A stretch of DNA of 64,000 nt from Chryseobacterium aurantiacum (GCF_003020585.1 NZ_PXUE01000001.1:62001-126000), one strand, 5' to 3'. Positions 28,094-36,981 are shown, counted from the first letter of the stretch. Numbers and translations: made by a program. The notes: a model not told the origin generated them from the sequence alone.

Positions 28094-28137
28094 TACTATA
28101 TGTTTAAATCGTAATTAATCTATTAATTTTCAGGTTG

Positions 28138-28145
28138 CAAAGATA
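28138..28145 (-). promoter_or_regulatory. -7 promoter box for rpmH
   Basis: TATCTTTG on the minus strand, about 44 bases before the rpmH ATG. Confidence 0.6.
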
Positions 28146-28287
28146 TAGAAATTTTTATAAGATACAAACTTTGAATATCTTTTTTTGAAAATATTTACAA
28201 TGTTTTTTTGTTAAACATTTCCAAACCCTGATAAGAAACGAATTTCTCAGTGCAAAAATAATATTAAAATGATTTATATAAAAGCTC

Positions 28288-28295
28288 TATCTTTG
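28288..28295 (+). promoter_or_regulatory. -7 promoter box for nrnA
   Basis: TATCTTTG on the plus strand, 32 bases before the nrnA ATG. Confidence 0.55.
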
Positions 28296-28327
28296 AAAAC
28301 TTAAATTTTAACGAAAATAAACACAAG

Positions 28328-29332
28328 ATGTTTACACCAGCAGAACTTTTAGAGATCAATACATTACTTACACCTGAAAACAAAATAGTTATCCTTACCC
28401 ATTATAACCCGGATGGAGATGCTATAGGGTCCAGTCTTGGATTGAAGCATTATTTAGCAGCTAAAGGAATTCATGCTGAGGTTATTGTTCCGAATGATTT
28501 TCCAAAGTTTCTGAAATGGATGCCGGAATCTAAAAAAGTTATCATTGCAGAATATAAAAGGAAACTTGCTTCTGATATGATTTTCGGGGCAGATGTGATT
28601 TTCTGTCTAGATTTTAATTCCCCATCAAGAATAGGATTATTAGGAGACTGGTTGGTAAAGGCCCCGGGCAAGAAAGTGCTTATTGACCACCACCAGCAGC
28701 CGGAACCATTTGACTTCGTATATTCAGATACTGTAATTCCTGCCACTTCCCAGATGATCTATCATTTCATTGAAGCAATGGAAGGTGAAAATTTAGTAAA
28801 TCAGGATGTTGCTGAATGTTTGTATACCGGGATCATGACTGATACGGGAGGTTTCCGTTTTCGTTCTACCAGTGCTACTACACATAGAATTATCGCTAAC
28901 CTGATTGAAAAAGGAGCTGATCCCGCCATGATAACTTCCAATACATGGGACACGAATACCGTTTCCCGTCTTCATTTGCTGGCTTTGGTATTAGGGAGGA
29001 TAGAAGTGGTAAACGAAGGGAGAGTAGCTATCCTAAGTCTTACAAGAAACGAGCTTAAAGAATTTGGTTTCCAGAAAGGAGATACGGAAGGTTTTGTAAA
29101 CTATGGATTAAGCATTGCCGGAGTAAAAATGTCAGCTTTTTTCATGGAAGACCTGTATGATGACTTTATTAAAATTTCATTCAGAAGCAAAGATGATGTG
29201 GATGTGAACCAGTTCTCCAGAAAATATTTCAACGGAGGAGGCCACATTAATGCTGCAGGAGGAAAATCTGACGATTCTTTATCAGGAACCATAGAAATTT
29301 TCAAGAACAGATTAATTGAAGAGAATTTGTAG
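28328..29332 (+). CDS. nrnA: DHH/DHHA1 phosphoesterase, NrnA-like (oligoribonuclease/PAP phosphatase)
   Basis: A 334-residue cytoplasmic phosphoesterase of the DHH superfamily, type NrnA, which degrades nano-RNAs and 3'-phosphoadenosine 5'-phosphate. Metal-binding motifs are THYNPDGDAIGSSLGL (N-terminal), a DFNSPSR segment, DHHQQPE (the DHH), and a GIMTDTGGFRF segment. The DHHA1 C-terminal motif GGGHINAAGG is present. The length matches NrnA (about 310-340). It is monocistronic with its own promoter and terminator. Confidence 0.92.
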   Translation: MFTPAELLEINTLLTPENKIVILTHYNPDGDAIGSSLGLKHYLAAKGIHAEVIVPNDFPKFLKWMPESKKVIIAEYKRKLASDMIFGADVIFCLDFNSPSRIGLLGDWLVKAPGKKVLIDHHQQPEPFDFVYSDTVIPATSQMIYHFIEAMEGENLVNQDVAECLYTGIMTDTGGFRFRSTSATTHRIIANLIEKGADPAMITSNTWDTNTVSRLHLLALVLGRIEVVNEGRVAILSLTRNELKEFGFQKGDTEGFVNYGLSIAGVKMSAFFMEDLYDDFIKISFRSKDDVDVNQFSRKYFNGGGHINAAGGKSDDSLSGTIEIFKNRLIEENL

Positions 29333-29372
29333 TAGATAAAAGATCATTAGCCTGTTTAGGTTTAAAATATTG

Positions 29373-29396
29373 AGTGTTATAGATTTCTATAGCACT
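29373..29396 (+). terminator. Terminator of nrnA
   Basis: Arms AGTGTTATAG and CTATAGCACT with a four-base loop (one G-U pair), followed by TTTTTTC on the plus strand. Confidence 0.75.
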
Positions 29397-29420
29397 TTTT
29401 TCTTTAGTAGACTTTCATTT

Positions 29421-30233
29421 TTAGATTGTTGAACCTTTTTTATAACCTTTTTCTTCCAGTTCCATACAGGTGTATTCATAGACCTGCTGAAACATTTCAT
29501 CCATATATTTCTTGTTAAAAAGGCTGTACTTTGTCATTTTAGGAGGATCTAAGAATATGTTACAGTATTTCACCTTGGAATAGACTGATTTTGCAATGGC
29601 TAAGTGAAGGATCCTGTCAAATTCTTTCATTAGGCTCATTTTATTGAGTTCATCGTAGCTTATTGAATTGACATGTGAGGCTATCAGAAAGTCACATTTG
29701 TCCATGATGGGTTCAATAGGAAGATTGTCCAAAACTCCGCCGTCTACATATATTTTATCCCCTATTCTTACAGGAGGAAGAATAAATGGCACACTGGATG
29801 AGGCTAAAAGAGGACTGAAAAGTTCTCCTTCAGAAAAGAAATCAATAATTCCATGGGTCATTTCTGTGGCAGCAACATAAACAGGGATTTTTAAGATATT
29901 AAAATTATCCTCAGGGAAGTAATCCTTGAATAGTTTTAAAATAAAACTCGAACTAAATATTCCGTTTTTAGATAATTTCAGGGAAGATCGGGAGAAGAAA
30001 GAAGTGTGTTTTACTATTTCCATCATTTCATCCGGAGTTTTCCCATAAGAATAAAAAGCACCAATGATAGAGCCTGCACTTGTTCCTGAAATGATGTGGG
30101 GTTTCAGATTATATTCTTCCAATGCCTTTAGAACAGCAATGTGGGCAATTCCACGCATTCCTCCGCCTGAAAGTGTAAGTCCGATAACCGGTGGTTTCGG
30201 TGGTCTCTTTTTTTTGAACGAGAATAAACCCAT
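29421..30233 (-). CDS. Patatin-like phospholipase (RssA-like)
   Basis: A 270-residue lipid acyl hydrolase of the patatin family. It has the oxyanion-hole motif SGGGMRGIAH, the nucleophile GTSAGS (serine at about residue 49), and the Asp of the dyad in VDGGVLDNLP. The length and the 'SSSVPFILPPV' segment resemble RssA/YlbK-type single-domain patatins. No signal peptide is seen, so it is probably cytoplasmic. It lies next to the alpha/beta hydrolase with no strong terminator between. The substrate is unknown. Confidence 0.9.
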   Translation of the reverse strand: MGLFSFKKKRPPKPPVIGLTLSGGGMRGIAHIAVLKALEEYNLKPHIISGTSAGSIIGAFYSYGKTPDEMMEIVKHTSFFSRSSLKLSKNGIFSSSFILKLFKDYFPEDNFNILKIPVYVAATEMTHGIIDFFSEGELFSPLLASSSVPFILPPVRIGDKIYVDGGVLDNLPIEPIMDKCDFLIASHVNSISYDELNKMSLMKEFDRILHLAIAKSVYSKVKYCNIFLDPPKMTKYSLFNKKYMDEMFQQVYEYTCMELEEKGYKKGSTI

Positions 30234-30295
30234 TTCTAAAAATTATTCTTTACTAATATACAGTATTTTTTATGAACAATTCTTGGTTATGAACC

Positions 30296-31078
30296 TTATA
30301 AAACCAGTTTTTTAGGAAGATTATGAAGAAGCTCTGTATTGATAATTTCTGCGCATATTCCTGGTTTTTCCCAATGACCGTTGTGGCCGCAATCTAAGAC
30401 ATAGGATTTTATATTTGTTCTGTCCGGAAGATTCTTGATGGTTACATCTGTTTTTACAGCATTGTCATGCTTTCCTGCCAATACCAAAATTTTGGCTTCC
30501 AGATTTTCCATAATATGCTTTTTATCCGTTCTTTCCACCATTCCTTTTACACAGGCAAGTGCTCCCATGTTGTTTGTGGAAAGGGCCGTTTCAAGGGCTA
30601 TTTCAATTTTGCCCTCCAGAATGTCCCTTTCATTGGGGTTGAACAGGTTGGGGACCCCGGCTCTTGCATAATGGGCAAAGGCATCCTTAATGATTCTATA
30701 GCTTTTTATACGCTGTTGTTTTTTCTCTTCATCATCTGCAAAATAGGTGGAGAAAAATAAGGTTAGACTTTTTAAAGTATCCGGATATTTTTCAGCAAAG
30801 GCTAATGAAGTATAGCCTCCCATAGAATGCCCCAATAGGTGTATTTTTTCTAGATTCTGATCATCCAGGACTTTTTTCACTTCATCAGCCATTAGTTCCA
30901 TTGTGTGAACTTCTCCCAGGATGTCAGATTGTCCGTGGCCGGGAAGATCTATTTTTAGCAGTGAAAAATCCTTGGAAAGATGAGGTTCCATATCACTCCA
31001 GATAGATAGATTTTCCATAAAGCCATGAAGGAGTACTAATGTTTCTTTTCCGTTTCCTTTTCTTTCAAAGTTCAGCAT
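30296..31078 (-). CDS. Alpha/beta fold hydrolase
   Basis: A 260-residue alpha/beta hydrolase. Core motifs are LLHGFMENLSIW (oxyanion HG), LPGHGQSD, the nucleophile elbow GHSMGGYTS, and a C-terminal catalytic His in 'DCGHNGHWEKP'. It has no signal peptide. The family covers esterases, carboxylesterases and lipases; the substrate cannot be inferred. It precedes the patatin gene by 62 bases in the same direction, so the pair may form a lipase/esterase operon. Confidence 0.85.
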   Translation of the reverse strand: MLNFERKGNGKETLVLLHGFMENLSIWSDMEPHLSKDFSLLKIDLPGHGQSDILGEVHTMELMADEVKKVLDDQNLEKIHLLGHSMGGYTSLAFAEKYPDTLKSLTLFFSTYFADDEEKKQQRIKSYRIIKDAFAHYARAGVPNLFNPNERDILEGKIEIALETALSTNNMGALACVKGMVERTDKKHIMENLEAKILVLAGKHDNAVKTDVTIKNLPDRTNIKSYVLDCGHNGHWEKPGICAEIINTELLHNLPKKLVL

Positions 31079-31171
31079 GATTTCAAAATTATAGAAGTTA
31101 AAATAATGCAGTTTGCCTTGGATGTAGTAGAGGCTTACTGCGGATGGATTCTACTTTCAAATGTAAACAAA

Positions 31172-31194
31172 AAAGAGCATTTTAAAAATGCTCT
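31172..31194 (-). terminator. Terminator of the lone exbD
   Basis: AAAGAGCATTT and AAATGCTCTTT arms lie a few bases past the exbD stop; on the minus strand the tail is TTTTTTG. Confidence 0.75.
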
Positions 31195-31201
31195 TTATCT
31201 T

Positions 31202-31729
31202 TTATTGAGTTAATTCCTCGTAAATTTTTGTTTCCCAAGGCTTGATGTCTGTAACACCATATCGTTCTTTTTTAGAAATAGCCAGATTGTCCAGCATATC
31301 TACAAAATTTTTATAATTAGCTTCATCGGTTGGTTTCACTATAACAGTGAAGTTATCCGGTTTAGGGGCGTTTTTAGAGGCCTCAGCAATGATCTTGGAA
31401 ATTTTTATTCCACTGAAATCGGTTTCCTTAAGATTTGTGGTATTGAGATCTTTCTCATTGCTTTGGTGATAAAATACCCGGTTATCTTTTCCAAGAATGA
31501 AAGTCACCTGGTTTTTGTCTCCAATAACGGGAGGGGTATTAATAGGATTTGGATTGGAATCTTTTGCCGGTAATCCTAAATCCATTACGTTGGGTTTTGT
31601 AAAGTTAGTTGTAAACATAAAGAAAGTGATCAGAAGGAAACCCAAATCTACCATGGGAGTCATATCTACTCTGATTAATTTTTTCTTTTGCTTGCTGCCC
31701 TGCTTCTCTTGTGCAATTACTTCAGCCAT
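31202..31729 (-). CDS. ExbD/TolR-type proton channel subunit (orphan)
   Basis: A 175-residue inner-membrane protein of the ExbD/TolR family that couples the proton gradient to a TonB-type protein. The N-terminal cytoplasmic stretch is Lys-rich, then one transmembrane helix 'VDMTPMVDLGFLLITFFMFTT' with the key Asp (MVDLGF), and a periplasmic domain. It is closely related to the second ExbD at 47633-48199 ('MVDLGFLLITFFMFTT' and 'RYGVTDIKPW' are shared almost exactly). It has no ExbB or TonB neighbour, so it is an extra paralogue that may swap into the 46-49 kb complex. Confidence 0.88.
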   Translation of the reverse strand: MAEVIAQEKQGSKQKKKLIRVDMTPMVDLGFLLITFFMFTTNFTKPNVMDLGLPAKDSNPNPINTPPVIGDKNQVTFILGKDNRVFYHQSNEKDLNTTNLKETDFSGIKISKIIAEASKNAPKPDNFTVIVKPTDEANYKNFVDMLDNLAISKKERYGVTDIKPWETKIYEELTQ

Positions 31730-31960
31730 AATTAATATTTTAAAATGTTAAACGGTATTTGATGAAAACTTTAAAAACCCGATCGTGATTTTGATAAATT
31801 CATACAAAGTTTGTACCTAATTTTAAAAATAAATAATAAATTTTTGTTTTTATTGTGTAATTATACTTAAATGATGTTAAAGTCAATGCATTAAAGTTGT
31901 GGTAAGCAAGGATGGCTAATAGTTTATTTTCGGTTACTGATTTTAATTTTAGTAATAAAA

Positions 31961-31986
31961 AAACTCACACTTTTCGGTGTGAGTTT
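31961..31986 (-). terminator. Terminator of dsbD
   Basis: Arms AAACTCACAC and GTGTGAGTTT with a 6-base loop, followed by TTTTTTATTACT on the minus strand, 20 bases past the dsbD stop. Confidence 0.85.
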
Positions 31987-32005
31987 AGAGATTTATGTAA
32001 ATGAT

Positions 32006-34072
32006 TTACTTACTTTTTTTATAGAAATTTACTCCACATTCAAGGAATTTCTTAAAGTCCTCTTTTGGCATGTACCCGGAAACCGGAGTGTTAATTACTT
32101 TTCCGTCAGGAGTTATTAAAACATAGTGAGGCTGAGAGTTATTATTAAAGTTAACCTGTTGGAATAAGCTCCATCTGTCACCAATTGTTTTTACCTTTTT
32201 GATTTGCCCCTCTCCAATGTCAATCTTTGTTTTTTGATCCTCAGGAAGTTCTTCTTTATCATCTACATATAAAGAAGCTACAACCACATCATTTTGTAGA
32301 ACTGGTAAAATATCCGGCTCGCTCCATACAAACTCTTCCATTTTTCTACAGTTTTCACAACCATAGCCGGTGAAGTCAATCAGGATAGGTTTATTTTCCT
32401 TTTTAGCAATTTCAATAGCCTTGAAAAAGTCATGTTCCGGATGCATTCCTAAAATTCCGTCTTTTTCATCATGGAAGTAGCTTACATTCAATGGAGGTAA
32501 GATTCCGCTTAACATCTGAAGTTTTGGACGGTCAGACGGAATTAATCCCTGGATCAGGTAAATCACAAATCCGATTCCTAATGCTCCTAATATTTTTCTT
32601 GTAATGGAAATTTTAGGCTTTTTATCATCATGTGGGAATTTGATTAACCCAAATAAATATAGAGCTAATCCTAAAGCAATGATAATCCATATGGCGATGA
32701 AAAGTTCTCTTTTTAAGAAGAAAGTTTTAGATACCAAATCTGCCTTAGATAAGAATTTTAAAGCTAAAGCTAATTCTACGAAACCTAAAACCACTTTTAC
32801 CGTATTCATCCATCCTCCTGATTTTGGAAGACTTTGTAAAGCTTGCGGGAATAAAGCCAATAGTCCGAAAACAATAGCCCATGCTAATCCAAATCCTGCC
32901 AAGGCAAATGTTAGCAACATTGGAACATTGGATGATCCTGTTACTGCACTTCCCAATAAGCTTCCCAAAATAGGGCCTGTACAAGAGAAAGAAACAATAA
33001 CCAGTGTCAATGCCATAAAGAAAATACCGATAATCCCTCCAGCCTCTTCAGCTCTTGATGATTTATTGGCAATTGAACTAGGTAATGTGATATCATAATA
33101 CCCGAAGAAACTTCCGGCAAAGAATATAAATATGATAAAGAAAGCAATGTTCAGCCATACACTGGTTGAAATCTCATTGAAGATATTTCCTGCAATTCCA
33201 TCAATGATATGGAATGGAATACTCAATAAAACAAAAATAAGAAGAATGAAAAACCCATAGATGATAGCATCTCTTTTACCTTTTGCCTTGTTCTTGCTTC
33301 CCTTAGTGAAAAATGATACAGTTAGAGGAATCATTGGGAATACACATGGTGTTAATAAAGCAATTAGCCCTCCAATGAAGCCAAGAAATAAATAAGTCCA
33401 ATAATTTTCCTCTACCTTGGTCGTAGCCGTTCCACAATCCGTTAATGGATTTTTGAAGTCCAATGTTTCAATTTTTAATTGCTTTGGATCTAATTTTGAA
33501 GCCTCAGTAATGGTTACATCTGCTTTTGTTGGACTTTCAGTAACGGTTTCTAAAGTTTTTACAGAATCTTTTGCTGCTGTTACTTCTTCAGTTACAGCCT
33601 CTTCAGTTGCACCTTTAGGGGTGACTTTCTGATTGAATTCTAATGTATTTGGCGCAAGGCACACCCTGTCATCACAAGTTTGATAGGTGATTTCAGAAGT
33701 GACATCTGCTGGTTTTGTAGGATCTTTTAGCTTGAATTTTTGCTTGAACCCAGCTGAATTGGAGTAATAAACAATGGTTCCGCCAAAAGCCTCAGAAAAC
33801 TCCTCATGCTTTTTACCAACCTCTGTAAACTTTCCTATAAGTTCAATGTTTTTCCCCGAAACCTTATACTCAGTCGGGATTCCTGTATCTTCAGGAAGAT
33901 CCTTGGAATAGATATGCCAGCCGCTTTCCATTGTAGCATTCAGGACCGCTTCATACTGGTTATTGCCCAGGTCATTGACTGTGAATTTAAACTTTACAGG
34001 ATTCTTAATCTGTGCATTGATTCCTGTTGCTAAAAATAGTAGAATTAATAAAAACCAATTTCTAAATTTCAT
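32006..34072 (-). CDS. dsbD: Thiol:disulfide interchange protein DsbD
   Basis: A 688-residue inner-membrane protein that carries electrons from cytoplasmic thioredoxin to periplasmic thiols. It has a signal peptide (NWFLLILLFLATGINAQ), an N-terminal nDsbD domain with the CDDRVC cysteine pair at about residue 135-140, a central membrane domain of about eight helices with the redox cysteines in 'LLTPCVFPMIP' and 'VSFSCTGPILG', and a C-terminal thioredoxin domain with the CENC active site. All six redox cysteines are present. The start at 34072 is chosen because it opens the signal peptide; the 29-codon extension to 34159 has no signal character. It overlaps the tilS stop by 11 bases. Confidence 0.93.
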   Translation of the reverse strand: MKFRNWFLLILLFLATGINAQIKNPVKFKFTVNDLGNNQYEAVLNATMESGWHIYSKDLPEDTGIPTEYKVSGKNIELIGKFTEVGKKHEEFSEAFGGTIVYYSNSAGFKQKFKLKDPTKPADVTSEITYQTCDDRVCLAPNTLEFNQKVTPKGATEEAVTEEVTAAKDSVKTLETVTESPTKADVTITEASKLDPKQLKIETLDFKNPLTDCGTATTKVEENYWTYLFLGFIGGLIALLTPCVFPMIPLTVSFFTKGSKNKAKGKRDAIIYGFFILLIFVLLSIPFHIIDGIAGNIFNEISTSVWLNIAFFIIFIFFAGSFFGYYDITLPSSIANKSSRAEEAGGIIGIFFMALTLVIVSFSCTGPILGSLLGSAVTGSSNVPMLLTFALAGFGLAWAIVFGLLALFPQALQSLPKSGGWMNTVKVVLGFVELALALKFLSKADLVSKTFFLKRELFIAIWIIIALGLALYLFGLIKFPHDDKKPKISITRKILGALGIGFVIYLIQGLIPSDRPKLQMLSGILPPLNVSYFHDEKDGILGMHPEHDFFKAIEIAKKENKPILIDFTGYGCENCRKMEEFVWSEPDILPVLQNDVVVASLYVDDKEELPEDQKTKIDIGEGQIKKVKTIGDRWSLFQQVNFNNNSQPHYVLITPDGKVINTPVSGYMPKEDFKKFLECGVNFYKKSK

Positions 34073-35411
34073 TTTTCGTTTCATTAAAAATTTTGAGAAT
34101 ACATTTTGTTTTCTCATCCTTTGCATATCTTCTATCCTGTCTGAAAGGTAATACTCCAAGTACGGAATTGTTACTGTCAGTCAGTATCCAAATTTTTTGC
34201 CTCGCTAAAATAGATAATTTTTCGTCCCTAAAAAACTTAGAAACTTTCTTTTTCCCTGAAAAACCTGTCGGGAAAAATTCATCACCATCCTGCTGTTTTC
34301 TTAAATGCAGCGGGAAGTGAAGTTTTTCAGCATCAAAGCTCCATTCAAAATCCTTATCGATTCCATCAATGTCTTCAATAGAATTACGGAGGTTAATGTC
34401 AGTCTGGTTTTCTGAAAAATCAAAATAATCAATCAGTAAAGTTTCATTTTTTATTTCCTGTTCGTTGTTTTTATCAATAAAGATCAATTCATTTCTATTG
34501 ACAATCAACTGATATTCTTTAGAAAAAAAAGAACTGTTGTTTTCTGCCTTGAAAATCTTAGGAATTTCTTCTTCCTGATTGAACCCGTATTTTTTTAAAA
34601 TTTCAAACTTGACAAAATTGCTTTCCTGATCCAGCTTTTCCTTTGATAGTATTTTATGCTCTTGGTTAAATACCGTTAGCTTATTTTCTATTTCCTGAAT
34701 CTGTTTTTGAACAAAATCATGAGCTTGATTCAGATAAAAAGAACTTTTTTTGAAGTTTTCCAGAAAATGATCATTAGTCTCCTCTAGTTTGGGAACGATT
34801 TCATTTCTAATTTTATTTCTTAGATAGTCACTTTTTTTATTGGACAAATCTTCCCGGAACTCAATATTATTTTGTTCAGCAAACTGATAAATTTCCTGTT
34901 TTGAAAAATTTAAAAGTGGACGGAGGATATTATTTGAGTGGGAGGGAATTCCGCTCAAACCTTTCATTCCTGCAGCTTTTGAAAGGTTAATAATGAATGT
35001 CTCCAGTTGGTCGTTCAAATGATGTGCTGTAACAAGAAATTCCAGTTTTTCCTTTTGCTGAATTTCCCTGAAAAATGCATAGCGAAGTTCTCTTGCCCAA
35101 AGCTGGATAGAATTTTCCGGTTTTTGATCTTTTCCCGAAACTTCATACAGATGGAATTTAATATGATTTTTCTCACAAAAACGCTGTACCACATTTTGAT
35201 CAAGATCTGAATCTTTTCCGCGAAGTTTATAATTGATGTGAGCAATCTGAAATGAATGCTCTTCTCCTGGTATATTATCTCTCAAATCCTGAAATAAAGA
35301 GGCAAGAACCATAGAATCGGCTCCTCCGCTCACAGCCAAAAGATAGGTGTGATTTTCAGGTTTGTTAACAAGATTTTCTAATTGATTTTTAAAGCTTAAT
35401 TTTTTCAACAT
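34062..35411 (-). CDS. tilS: tRNA(Ile)-lysidine synthase
   Basis: A 449-residue PP-loop ATPase that makes lysidine at C34 of tRNA-Ile(CAU), allowing AUA decoding. It has the N-terminal SGGADSM P-loop, 'AHHLNDQLETFIINL' and an 'SGIPSHSNNILRPLL' segment. The middle is helical and the C-terminal domain has 'HFPLHLRKQQDGDEFFP', typical of TilS. It is the first gene of a two-gene unit whose stop overlaps dsbD by 11 bases. A TATCTTTG box at 35435-35442 lies 23 bases before its ATG. Confidence 0.93.
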   Translation of the reverse strand: MLKKLSFKNQLENLVNKPENHTYLLAVSGGADSMVLASLFQDLRDNIPGEEHSFQIAHINYKLRGKDSDLDQNVVQRFCEKNHIKFHLYEVSGKDQKPENSIQLWARELRYAFFREIQQKEKLEFLVTAHHLNDQLETFIINLSKAAGMKGLSGIPSHSNNILRPLLNFSKQEIYQFAEQNNIEFREDLSNKKSDYLRNKIRNEIVPKLEETNDHFLENFKKSSFYLNQAHDFVQKQIQEIENKLTVFNQEHKILSKEKLDQESNFVKFEILKKYGFNQEEEIPKIFKAENNSSFFSKEYQLIVNRNELIFIDKNNEQEIKNETLLIDYFDFSENQTDINLRNSIEDIDGIDKDFEWSFDAEKLHFPLHLRKQQDGDEFFPTGFSGKKKVSKFFRDEKLSILARQKIWILTDSNNSVLGVLPFRQDRRYAKDEKTKCILKIFNETKNEI

Positions 35412-35434
35412 ATATGTTGAGAATTTCTTTTATG

Positions 35435-35442
35435 CAAAGATA
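35435..35442 (-). promoter_or_regulatory. -7 promoter box for tilS-dsbD
   Basis: TATCTTTG on the minus strand, 23 bases before the tilS ATG, facing the divergent ompA promoter. Confidence 0.6.
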
Positions 35443-35468
35443 AACCATATAATTCAATTGAATTTTCC

Positions 35469-35476
35469 TAACTTTG
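35469..35476 (+). promoter_or_regulatory. -7 promoter box for the OmpA gene
   Basis: TAACTTTG on the plus strand, 22 bases before the ATG, in the 87-base divergent gap with tilS. Confidence 0.6.
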
Positions 35477-35498
35477 AGTAGTCTAAAAATGATTACTT

Positions 35499-36332
35499 AT
35501 GAAGATTTTTAAAGTTTTAGCGGTTTCTGCAATGGCGTTGGCAATGACCTCTTGTGTGAGCAAGAAACAATATGATGCCTTGAGCAGCAACTATAAGCAG
35601 TGTATTGAAAATATCGGAGAAAGACAGAGAGAAATTCAGGATCTAAAATCCCAAAACTCTGCATTGACAGGTGAAAACAATTTGTTGAAAAGCCAACATG
35701 ATGCTTTAAAATCATCATTGGATGCATGTCTTTCAAATACAGGAAAAAGTTCTGCAAATATTGATAAGCTGGTAGGAGAAATTAATGCTTCTAATACTTA
35801 TATCAAGCAGTTGATTTCAAGTAATGCTAAAAATGACAGTTTGAACCTAGCGTTGTCTAACAAACTGAAGAGATCTTTGGATAATGTATCAGATGAAGAT
35901 GTACAGGTGAAAGTATTGAAAGGAGTAGTAATGATCTCCCTTTCAGATAAAATGCTATACAAAACAGGAGATTATAACATTTTGCCTGCAGCTCAGGAAG
36001 TGTTAGGTAAGGTTGCGAAAGTTATCAATGATTACGATAAATATTCAGTATTAATTGAGGGTAATACAGATAATGCTGCATTAAATTCTCCAAACCTGCC
36101 AAGAGACAACTGGGATCTTTCTGCATTGAGAGGTACCTCTGTTGCTAAAGTTCTTCAGACTCAGTTTGGTGTAGATCCGGCGAGAATTACAGCAGGAGGA
36201 CGTTCTGAGTACAATCCGAAAGCTACCAATATGAGTGTTTCCGGTAGATCTGAAAATAGAAGAACAGAAATCATCATTATGCCTAAGCTGGATGAGTTTA
36301 TGAAACTAATGGATATTGCTCCAAAGAAATAA
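35499..36332 (+). CDS. OmpA family lipoprotein
   Basis: A 277-residue outer-membrane lipoprotein. The signal MKIFKVLAVSAMALAMTSC places the lipid Cys at residue 19. Residues about 25-115 are a coiled coil ('KQYDALSSNYKQCIENIGE'), and the C-terminal OmpA peptidoglycan-binding domain (about 140-265) has 'VLIEGNTDNAALN', NWDLSALRGTSVAKVL and NRRTEIIIMP. It probably ties the outer membrane to peptidoglycan. It is monocistronic. Confidence 0.93.
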   Translation: MKIFKVLAVSAMALAMTSCVSKKQYDALSSNYKQCIENIGERQREIQDLKSQNSALTGENNLLKSQHDALKSSLDACLSNTGKSSANIDKLVGEINASNTYIKQLISSNAKNDSLNLALSNKLKRSLDNVSDEDVQVKVLKGVVMISLSDKMLYKTGDYNILPAAQEVLGKVAKVINDYDKYSVLIEGNTDNAALNSPNLPRDNWDLSALRGTSVAKVLQTQFGVDPARITAGGRSEYNPKATNMSVSGRSENRRTEIIIMPKLDEFMKLMDIAPKK

Positions 36333-36351
36333 GCAAAACTTAATACAAAAA

Positions 36352-36375
36352 AAATCCCGAAGTAATTCGGGATTT
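36352..36375 (+). terminator. Terminator of the OmpA gene
   Basis: Inverted repeat AAATCCCGAA/TTCGGGATTT with a four-base loop, followed by six T residues on the plus strand, 20 bases past the stop. Confidence 0.85.
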
Positions 36376-36688
36376 TTTTTTAATCAAATTAATTCTTCTT
36401 TTTTTAAAAGAGAAATAATTCGCTGTAAAAATGAATTGGATATTTCAGTCTTGGTTTTTTTTGCAGAAGACCTCGTATTACCTTTCGGTGATACGTTTTT
36501 TTGATTCCCATGGTTAGTTTGTTTCTCTCCTGCAATCATTTTGTTTCTCTTAGTGTTTTTACCCCTTTGTTCTCTGTGCAAACTTATAACTAATACCACA
36601 GAAAAAACATCCGTATTTTCACGGTATTTTACATGGGGGTTTTCCCAAAAATGGGTAGAGCTGCTAATAGTTTTTTTAATTCTAATTC

Positions 36689-36717
36689 TTTGGTTTATAA
36701 AATAATGTGTATATTTA
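36689..36717 (+). promoter_or_regulatory. Candidate promoter of the six-Cys peptide gene
   Basis: TTTG (36689-36692) and TATATTTA (36710-36717) are separated by 17 bases. The consensus is TTTG, about 19-21 bases, TAnnTTTG; both spacing and last base are imperfect. It would give a leader of about 75 bases. Confidence 0.4.
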
Positions 36718-36797
36718 ATTCTCCTTAAAAGGAAATAATATAAAGAGGTATCCGAAAATCTTATAGAGTAGGAAAGCTAAACCAACAAATTATTACT

Positions 36798-36956
36798 ATG
36801 AAAAATCTACAAAAACTTTCAAGAGAAAAAATGAAAAATGTACAAGGTTCTCAAGACAACGACTATTGTAATCCTCAGATTATTTGTCAAAGAACTAGTG
36901 ACTGCTGTCCAGGATGGGTATGTGGAGGAAAAGGAGAGTATTGCATTGCTTATTAA
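36798..36956 (+). CDS. GG-leader-type peptide precursor with knottin-like six-Cys core
   Basis: A 52-residue precursor found by reading the DNA. Residues 1-18 form a leader, MKNLQKLSREKMKNVQGS, closely like the KLSRE...GG leaders of Chryseobacterium bacteriocin-like precursors, except that it ends GS rather than GG. The core (19-52) has six cysteines at 24, 30, 36, 37, 42 and 49, a C-X5-C-X5-CC-X4-C-X6-C framework matching inhibitor cystine knot (knottin) peptides. The core is slightly acidic and short enough to be one knot. It has its own terminator (36982-37007). No peptidase-containing ABC exporter, modification enzyme or immunity gene is nearby, so export would be in trans. Antimicrobial or signalling function is inference only. 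Confidence 0.8.
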   Translation: MKNLQKLSREKMKNVQGSQDNDYCNPQIICQRTSDCCPGWVCGGKGEYCIAY

Positions 36957-36981
36957 TGATTAAATAGGTATATATAAGAGA

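Larger units (their letters stand above)
36333..36797. other. Intergenic region upstream of the knottin-like peptide gene
   Basis: A gap of 465 bases. It holds the OmpA terminator (36352-36375) and, near 36689-36717, a TTTG and TATATTTA pair 17 bases apart that may be the promoter of the peptide gene. A 71-residue minus-strand frame (36384-36599) is rich in Lys, Asn and Thr and has no domain I recognise; I do not call it a gene. Confidence 0.55.

Noticed and set aside
32604..33098. A 164-residue plus-strand frame inside dsbD.
   Set aside because: It is antisense to the membrane domain of DsbD, which explains the frame.
36384..36599. A 71-residue minus-strand frame before the peptide gene.
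   Set aside because: Its composition (Lys, Asn, Thr) is what AT-rich noncoding DNA gives, no domain is recognised, and it lies directly against the OmpA terminator without a promoter box.
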